This document shows, piece after piece, positions 58,537 through 64,000 of a stretch of DNA of 64,000 nt. The stretch is from positions 62,001 to 126,000 of the forward strand of contig NZ_JAIVKJ010000004.1 in the NCBI RefSeq assembly GCF_020524885.1, written 5' to 3'. The translations under genes and the position numbers were made by a program. Under the pieces are notes generated by a model. The model was not told the DNA's origin. It did not search any database and was given only the letters and a program-made list of their open reading frames with translations. Each line of letters starts with the position of its first letter. The stretch's first letter is position 1. Source of the DNA: Microbulbifer elongatus. Its GTDB lineage: Bacteria; Pseudomonadota; Gammaproteobacteria; Pseudomonadales; Cellvibrionaceae.

Positions 58537-58824
58537 GACTGTAATGTCAATATGCGTGTTGTGGTGGTTAAACCCGTTCTGTTAAACTGCAGGATCGCCA
58601 TTATTGCCCCATATCCATGTGGGAGATGGCGCCATGATGGGCTTTTCACAGCCGGCCGGGACGACTGGTCAGGTTGGATGGGTTTTAAAAAGGTAAGGCA
58701 GGTTCGTGGCTTCAGGTCTGTAGCGCGACTGGTCTGCCTAATTGCATAAGGCGTGTGATCGAAGACTCCCGCCGGTATATACAAAAAAGAACTGATGCAG
58801 ATTTAATTGCAGGAGAGTGGCTCG

Positions 58825-59562
58825 ATGCAGGGTGCCAGACTTTATCAACAGGTAGCCGAAAAACTGGCTGCCGCGATTGCCGCCGGTGACTACCCGGCCG
58901 GTACGCGTTTGCCCGCTGAGCGCAAGCTTGCCGAGCGCTTCGAGGTTAGCCGTCCCACCGTGCGCGAGGCCATTATTGCCCTGGAGCTTGCGGGCTGCGT
59001 CGAGGTGAAGGGCGGTTCCGGTGTGTATGTCACCGATACCGAAGCCAGTGCATTTTCTGCCGGCGAGAGTGATATCGGCGCTTTCGAGATCCTGCAGGCG
59101 CGCATGATGTTTGAGGGTGAGGCCGCTGGCCTGGCCGCACGCGAGATGAGCGATTCCGAAATTGCCCAGCTGGCGGACATTCTCGATGAAATGGTGGCGG
59201 AGAATGCCACCGAATCCTCCGCCGAAGTGGCCGATGAAAAGTTCCACCTGCATATCGCTCAGTGCACCCACAACGACGCCGTTGTCTCCGTGTGCGAGCA
59301 CCTGTGGAAACTGCGCAACAACTCTTCTGTATCGGCCCGCATCCTGGAGAAGGTGCGCCAGGCCGGCTCCAAGCCCCGTATTGAAGAGCATCGCCGTATT
59401 CTTGAGGCGATCCAGAACCGCGACCCGGAAGCCGCCCGCAATGCCATGCGTGACCACCTCCAGCGTGTGGTACAGCAGCTGCTGGACGCTACCGAGGCGG
59501 AAGCCCTGGAGCAGGCGCGTCGCGAGATGAGTGCGGCGCGCCAGCGATTTGCGCTGCCCTGA
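58825..59562 (+). CDS. GntR/FCD-family transcriptional regulator, UxuR/ExuR-like
   Basis: 245 aa from the ATG at 58825 with an AGGAGAG ribosome site. The N-terminal winged helix (RLYQQVAEKLAAAI, AERFEVSRPTVREAIIALEL) is followed by an FCD all-helical effector domain (ADEKFHLHIAQCTHN, EEHRRILEAIQNRD) with the usual metal histidines. Position between uxaA and a polygalacturonase suggests repression relieved by galacturonate or a product. A terminator follows, so it is a single-gene transcript. Confidence 0.92.
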   Translation: MQGARLYQQVAEKLAAAIAAGDYPAGTRLPAERKLAERFEVSRPTVREAIIALELAGCVEVKGGSGVYVTDTEASAFSAGESDIGAFEILQARMMFEGEAAGLAAREMSDSEIAQLADILDEMVAENATESSAEVADEKFHLHIAQCTHNDAVVSVCEHLWKLRNNSSVSARILEKVRQAGSKPRIEEHRRILEAIQNRDPEAARNAMRDHLQRVVQQLLDATEAEALEQARREMSAARQRFALP

Positions 59563-59587
59563 GTCGTTTATTCCTGCATGAATTCGA

Positions 59588-59612
59588 GGCCGGCCACAGC
59601 GCCGGCTTTTTT
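59588..59612 (+). terminator. Intrinsic terminator after the GntR gene
   Basis: GCCGGC-cacagc-GCCGGC followed by TTTTTT (59607-59612). Confidence 0.88.
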
Positions 59613-59928
59613 GTGTCTCGCGTAAATTCCCGCTCCTGTTTTGCCCCTGTGTGATCCCTCCGGCGAGTTGTTAGTTTCCGGTAATGCGATGAACGCGGCT
59701 GCCAACTCAAGACGTATTGCGACAGGCTGGTTGTTGCCCTTCCAAAATTGGTATGACAGTATTGGCTGGATTTTTCGACTGGTCTTGCCAGAAGTGCAGG
59801 CAGCGTCTATGCGATGATGAGTGCTCATAGTAAGCGCGATAGCTGCCTCAGTAGTTGCCAGGACAGTCGCCAAAGCGATCTAGCCAGCACCACAACTAGT
59901 CAGTACAAGAATAAGCCGGGAGGTATTT
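59613..59928 (+). promoter_or_regulatory. Promoter region of the polygalacturonase gene with an UxuR-like site
   Basis: No gene is supported here. AAATTGGTATGACA (59745-59758) matches the left half of an UxuR/ExuR-type operator (AAATTGGTAT). A GGGAGG ribosome site precedes the 59929 start. Confidence 0.4.
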
Positions 59929-61368
59929 ATGACTGGATTTAACCGCCGAGTATTCCTGCAATCTCTGTTGGCCGCCGCGGCGGTGCCAGCCATCCCCGGG
60001 GTTCTGCCGCAGGCAATCGCCATGAGCCGCCCGCCGCGGTCTCAGTACAATGGCCCCTGGGCCCGCGTGCCGAAAATCTTGTCCTCCATCAAATTGCCCG
60101 AGATACCCGCGCGAGACTTCAACCTGAAGGCATTGGGGGCTAAAGGAGAGGGCGAGGACGCGACCGAATTCTTTGCTGCCGCTTTAGAGGCCTGTCGTCA
60201 GGCCGGTGGTGGGCGCATCGTTGTGCCGCCGGGCACATATCGCACGGGTCCAATTCACCTGGTTTCCAATACCGAGCTGCACGTCGAGGAAGGGGCGGAG
60301 GTGCACTTTATCCCCGAGCCCCAGCGTTATCTGCCGGCGGTGAAAACCCGTTGGGAAGGCATGGAAATGATGGGCTACTCCCCGCTGATCTACGCCCACA
60401 AATGTGAAAACGTGGCGCTCACCGGTAAGGGGCTGATCGATGGCGGTGCCGACTGCGACACCTGGTGGCCGTGGAAAGGCCAAAACACCAAGTGCGACAA
60501 CAGCTCCAATGAAGGGGATACCCAGCACTCCGCGCGCGCGAAATTGATGGAGGAAATGGAAGCCGGTGTGCCGGTGGCCGAGCGTCGCTATGCCGAGGGT
60601 TCCTTCCTGCGCCCGCCGCTGGTGCAGTTCTACGAGTGCAATAACGTGCTGATCGAAGGTGTCACCCTGGAAAATTCACCGTTCTGGGTGATTCACCCGG
60701 TGCTCTGTGAGGGTGTGACCGTACGTGGCGTTACGACAAGAAGCCACGGACCCAATTCCGACGGCTGCGATCCCGAATCCTGCAAAAACGTACTGATAGA
60801 AGACTGCCTGTTCGACAATGGTGACGACTGTATCGCCATCAAGTCGGGGCGCAACGCCGACGGCCGCCGGGTCAATGTGCCCACCGAGAATGTGGTGGTG
60901 CGAAACTGCCAGATGCGGGATGGTCATGGTGGCCTGGTGCTCGGCAGTGAAATCTCTGGCGGCGTGCGCAATGTATTCCTGGAAGACTGCGTGATGAGCA
61001 GCCCGCACCTGGAGCGTGGCCTGCGGATCAAGACCAACGCCATGCGCGGGGGCAATATCCACGATATCTACGTGCGCAACCTGACCATCGGTCAGGTGAA
61101 GGATGTCATTGTTATCAACTTCTTCTACGAGGAAGGCGACAAGGGCGACTTCGATCCCAATGTTTACAACATTCAGGTCGAGAACCTGGTGTGTAAAGAG
61201 GCCAGCCGCGCCTTCCATATCCGCGGGTTCGAGCGTGCCCCTATTCGTGGTCTGCAAATTTCCGACAGCCGTATTGACCAGGCCGGTTCCCTCGGTGTCA
61301 TCGAAGAAGTTACTGGCCTGACCGTGGACAATGTCACGATCAATGGTCAGGCCTTCCAGCCCGGCTGA
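59929..61368 (+). CDS. GH28 polygalacturonase/exo-pectinase, Tat-exported
   Basis: 479 aa. The twin-arginine signal is NRRVFLQSLLAAAAVPA, so the enzyme folds before export. The right-handed beta-helix carries all GH28 catalytic motifs: NSDGCD with Asp278, GDDCIAIKSG with Asp299 and Asp300, GHGG with His333, and RIK (Arg366, Lys368). It cleaves galacturonan, probably releasing galacturonate or its oligomers in the periplasm. It sits between the GntR regulator and a TonB receptor. Confidence 0.95.
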   Translation: MTGFNRRVFLQSLLAAAAVPAIPGVLPQAIAMSRPPRSQYNGPWARVPKILSSIKLPEIPARDFNLKALGAKGEGEDATEFFAAALEACRQAGGGRIVVPPGTYRTGPIHLVSNTELHVEEGAEVHFIPEPQRYLPAVKTRWEGMEMMGYSPLIYAHKCENVALTGKGLIDGGADCDTWWPWKGQNTKCDNSSNEGDTQHSARAKLMEEMEAGVPVAERRYAEGSFLRPPLVQFYECNNVLIEGVTLENSPFWVIHPVLCEGVTVRGVTTRSHGPNSDGCDPESCKNVLIEDCLFDNGDDCIAIKSGRNADGRRVNVPTENVVVRNCQMRDGHGGLVLGSEISGGVRNVFLEDCVMSSPHLERGLRIKTNAMRGGNIHDIYVRNLTIGQVKDVIVINFFYEEGDKGDFDPNVYNIQVENLVCKEASRAFHIRGFERAPIRGLQISDSRIDQAGSLGVIEEVTGLTVDNVTINGQAFQPG

Positions 61369-61496
61369 TTCACCCGCATTAATGCGCCCATTCAACGCTC
61401 CCGAAAAGAAGGCCAGTGCCTGTGAATCTTCACTGGCCGCGGGGGCGTTGGCGCGATATTCTTCATATTGATAATAAAATAGCCGGTTTCATGCCG

Positions 61497-61590
61497 AATT
61501 GGTCTGCCAAAAGTTGCCAGTTGGTAATCCGTGTGCGAATATCGGTTTGCTTTGATAATAAGCGGTATTACCAAAAACAGGTTTTACCAA
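61497..61590. promoter_or_regulatory. Cluster of UxuR/ExuR-like operator sites before the TonB receptor
   Basis: AATTGGTCTGCCAAAA (61497-61512) contains the palindrome TTGG-tctg-CCAA. TTGGTAA is at 61521-61527, and TTACCAA is at 61568-61574 and 61584-61590. Four sites occur within 94 bp, the last ending 29 nt before the receptor ATG. Confidence 0.6.
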
Positions 61591-61619
61591 AATAAATACG
61601 ATAAGCGGAGATGAGAGTC

Positions 61620-64000
61620 ATGAAGACCTTCGAGCTGAAACCACTTACGCTTGCGATGGCCATTGTTGCGGTACCGGCTTTTGCGCAAGAGTCCAATTCC
61701 AATCTCGACGATGCAACTCTGGAAGAGATCACTGTAACCGCCAGTTACCGTGACAGCCTGTCCAAGGCTCTGGACCAGAAGCGCGACGCCGTGGGCAGCA
61801 AAGACGCCATTCTGGCGGAAGACATTGCCGATTTTCCCGACCTCAACCTGGCAGAGTCTCTGCAGCGTATTCCGGGTGTAGCCATTACCCGTGACGCCGG
61901 CGAAGGTCGGAATATTTCGGTACGTGGCCTGGGTGCACAATTCACCCGCGTGCGCATCAATGGCCTGGAAGCCGTGTCCACCACCGGTGGTGCGGACTCT
62001 TCCGGCGGTGCCAACCGCGGCCGTTCTTTCGACTTCAATACCTTTGCTTCCGAGCTTTTCTCCAACCTGACCGTGCATAAGACCTCTTCTGCCGATCTAG
62101 ACGAAGGCTCACTCGGCGCTACCGTAGATTTAAACACCGGTAAGCCGCTGGATATGGATCAGAGCCTGACCTTCGCGGCCAATGGCCAGATGGGTTACAA
62201 CACCCAGTCTGAAGAAATGGATCCCCGTACGTCCTTCCTGGTTGCCGGCAAGAATGATGCTGACACCTTCGGCTGGCTGGCTTCCTACTCATACTCCAAG
62301 CGCAATATTCTGGAGCAAGGCTTCTCCACTGTGCGCTGGAGCAACTCCGAGGATTTCGTCACCTGTTCCGCCTGCTCCAGCGACGCTGAACTGGCCGATC
62401 TGAACGAAGGTTTCTTCCCGCGAATTCCGCGTTACGGTAATTTCACACACGAGCAGGAGCGCCAAGGCTTTACCGGTACCCTGCAATTCCGCCCGACCGA
62501 TGACACCGAAATTTTGGTGGATTACCTCACTTCAAGTTTCGATGCGACCCGTCAGGAAGAGTTTGTCTCTGTTGGCATCAAAGAGGGATTCAACTACCCG
62601 GTAGTCGACGTAACCGACTTCACCAAGGATGCCAACGGCACCCTGACTTCCATGACCATGAACAACTACGGTGTTCGCATCGAAAATCGTTTCGATGTCC
62701 TGGAAACCAAGTTCGACCAGCTCTCAATTCGTGGCTCGCACGACATCAGCGACCGACTCCGTATCGATGGTGTGTTCGGTACTTCCCAGTCCGACTTCAC
62801 CAACCCGATGCAGACCACCGCGATCATTGACGCCTACGGCATTGACGGTGACTTCACTTATACCGCGGATGGCGACCTGAGCTTCGGCGGAATCGACACT
62901 GCGGACGCCAGCGAATTTAATCTGATCCAGGTTCGTCATCGTCCGAACAGCGTTGAAAACAGCTTCCAGACTGCAGCGTTCAACGTCGAATTCGATTTCA
63001 ACGACACCTGGAGTGCCAAAGCCGGTGTTTCCACCAAGAGCTTCGAGTTTGATGTGCAAGAATACCGTGGTGAGCCGAAATTCACTGACGTTTCTGCCGC
63101 AGACTTCGGAGGCAGCGTAGCCTCAATCAATGGTACTTCCTGGTGGTCCCCCAGTGTCAGCGAGATTTTCGACTGGGCAGAGGGCGACATCAACGCCGCT
63201 ATCGGTGACAACCCTCAGGAAACTCGTCCACAGGACAACCGTTCTGTTGCTGAAGACAGCACCGGCGTCTATGCGCAGTTGGGTTGGAACAGCGAGATTG
63301 CAGGCCTGCCATTCCGCGGTAACTTCGGCGTAAGGCACGTGAAAACCGAAACAGAGTCCAACGGCTGGACCAAGCGTGCCACTGCTGACGGTAGCGAAAT
63401 CATTCCGGTCGCCGCGTCCAACGAATACACCGATACCCTGCCGTCTTTGAACATGGCTCTGGACGTGCACGAAGATATGGTTGTGCGCTTCTCTGTTGCC
63501 GACGTTATGGCTCGCCCATCCTTGGGTGACCTGACACCCTACGGCAGCATCGACCCCTACAACGGTGAGGTGAGCTTCGGCAACCCGAAACTGGATCCTT
63601 TCCGAGCACGTGCCTACGACCTGTCTTATGAGTGGTACTTTGCTGACGACGCAGTCGTAGCGCTGGCTTACTTCTACAAGGACGTAAACTCCTTTATCAC
63701 CAGTGCTTCTGAAGACGGTGTTTCCTGGGCGCAGACTGGCCTGGATGCTTCTGCTCTCGAAGGCGCCGGCGGTACCTTCGGAGTTGGCAGCCCCTGGAAC
63801 GTCAACAAAAAAATCAACGGTGAAGGCGGTGAGCTGAGTGGTTTCGAGGTGCAGTACCAGCAGCCGATTATGGAAAACTTCGGCGTCATCCTGAACTACA
63901 CCTACGTAGATTCCGAGATGAACTACGGCGATTCCGACGAGCCGCTCTACGCGCCGCTGACCGGTATGTCAAAAAATACCTACAACGGTACCGTTTACTA
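61620..64000 (+). CDS. TonB-dependent receptor (Xanthomonas/Caulobacter type), 3' partial
   Basis: The frame is open from the ATG at 61620 to the window end (793 codons), so the gene continues outside. A signal peptide (MKTFELKPLTLAMAIVAVPAFA) precedes a TonB box (LEEITVTASYR). The plug domain holds SLQRIPGVAITRDAGEGRNI and VRGLGAQFTRVRINGLE. The beta barrel begins with LDEGSLGATVDLNTGKPLD. This plug type is common for oligosaccharide receptors. The neighbouring GH28 and uxaA genes make oligogalacturonates the likely cargo. The C-terminus is unseen. Confidence 0.93.
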   Translation, partial: MKTFELKPLTLAMAIVAVPAFAQESNSNLDDATLEEITVTASYRDSLSKALDQKRDAVGSKDAILAEDIADFPDLNLAESLQRIPGVAITRDAGEGRNISVRGLGAQFTRVRINGLEAVSTTGGADSSGGANRGRSFDFNTFASELFSNLTVHKTSSADLDEGSLGATVDLNTGKPLDMDQSLTFAANGQMGYNTQSEEMDPRTSFLVAGKNDADTFGWLASYSYSKRNILEQGFSTVRWSNSEDFVTCSACSSDAELADLNEGFFPRIPRYGNFTHEQERQGFTGTLQFRPTDDTEILVDYLTSSFDATRQEEFVSVGIKEGFNYPVVDVTDFTKDANGTLTSMTMNNYGVRIENRFDVLETKFDQLSIRGSHDISDRLRIDGVFGTSQSDFTNPMQTTAIIDAYGIDGDFTYTADGDLSFGGIDTADASEFNLIQVRHRPNSVENSFQTAAFNVEFDFNDTWSAKAGVSTKSFEFDVQEYRGEPKFTDVSAADFGGSVASINGTSWWSPSVSEIFDWAEGDINAAIGDNPQETRPQDNRSVAEDSTGVYAQLGWNSEIAGLPFRGNFGVRHVKTETESNGWTKRATADGSEIIPVAASNEYTDTLPSLNMALDVHEDMVVRFSVADVMARPSLGDLTPYGSIDPYNGEVSFGNPKLDPFRARAYDLSYEWYFADDAVVALAYFYKDVNSFITSASEDGVSWAQTGLDASALEGAGGTFGVGSPWNVNKKINGEGGELSGFEVQYQQPIMENFGVILNYTYVDSEMNYGDSDEPLYAPLTGMSKNTYNGTVY

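Overview
The window is a high-GC (about 57% by eye) chromosomal segment from a gammaproteobacterium. It resembles marine, polysaccharide-degrading Cellvibrionales such as Microbulbifer. That guess rests on the gene order PBP1a - pilMNOPQ - aroK - aroB - gltBD - hemE, which is close to that of Pseudomonas. It also rests on two large TonB-dependent receptors, a pectin/galacturonate catabolic locus and many secreted peptidases. No rRNA, tRNA, CRISPR array, transposase, prophage or plasmid function was seen.

Layout. 1-3.6 kb: end of the type IV pilus chemosensory cluster (ChpA-like hybrid kinase, CheW-like protein). 3.7-12.1 kb: divergent PBP1a and the pilMNOPQ operon, running by a 4-nt overlap into aroK. 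12.2-21.2 kb: aroB, a hairpin-rich leader, gltB, gltD and hemE; the damX-like gene expected between aroB and gltB is absent. 21.4-30.4 kb: a degenerate HD-GYP protein, two MFS transporters, psd, a rhodanese, rsgA, orn and a nitrilase-family hydrolase. 30.6-34.7 kb: a TonB receptor followed by a TPR-sulfotransferase. 34.8-41.4 kb: secreted hydrolases (M1 aminopeptidase lipoprotein, S15/CocE-type alpha/beta hydrolase, gluzincin-TPR protein). 41.5-48.4 kb: a compact minus-strand run (LysR, a 77-aa protein, a methyltransferase, a 99-aa protein, a TTC38-like protein) divergent from a GABA/omega-amino-acid module (aldehyde dehydrogenase and aminotransferase), with a perfect LysR-type operator in between. 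48.7-56.8 kb: a secreted protein of unknown function, an MscS-type channel, a rhomboid-TPR protein, a zinc-ribbon/membrane/TPR protein, PepB and a small membrane protein. 56.9-64 kb: a galacturonate locus with uxaA, a GntR/FCD regulator, a Tat-exported GH28 polygalacturonase and a TonB receptor cut by the window end. The motif TTGGTAA/TTACCAA recurs in the promoter regions of this locus.

Most notable find: seven intergenic copies of one structured repeat, about 110-150 bp each. Each copy has a long outer inverted repeat enclosing two smaller hairpins, a three-way-junction shape. The stem sequences differ greatly between copies but stay complementary within each copy. The small hairpin loops and a left flank (GTGGCGG-like) are conserved. 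This is direct covariation evidence for a DNA or RNA fold under selection or mechanistic maintenance. No mobilising enzyme for it is in the window.
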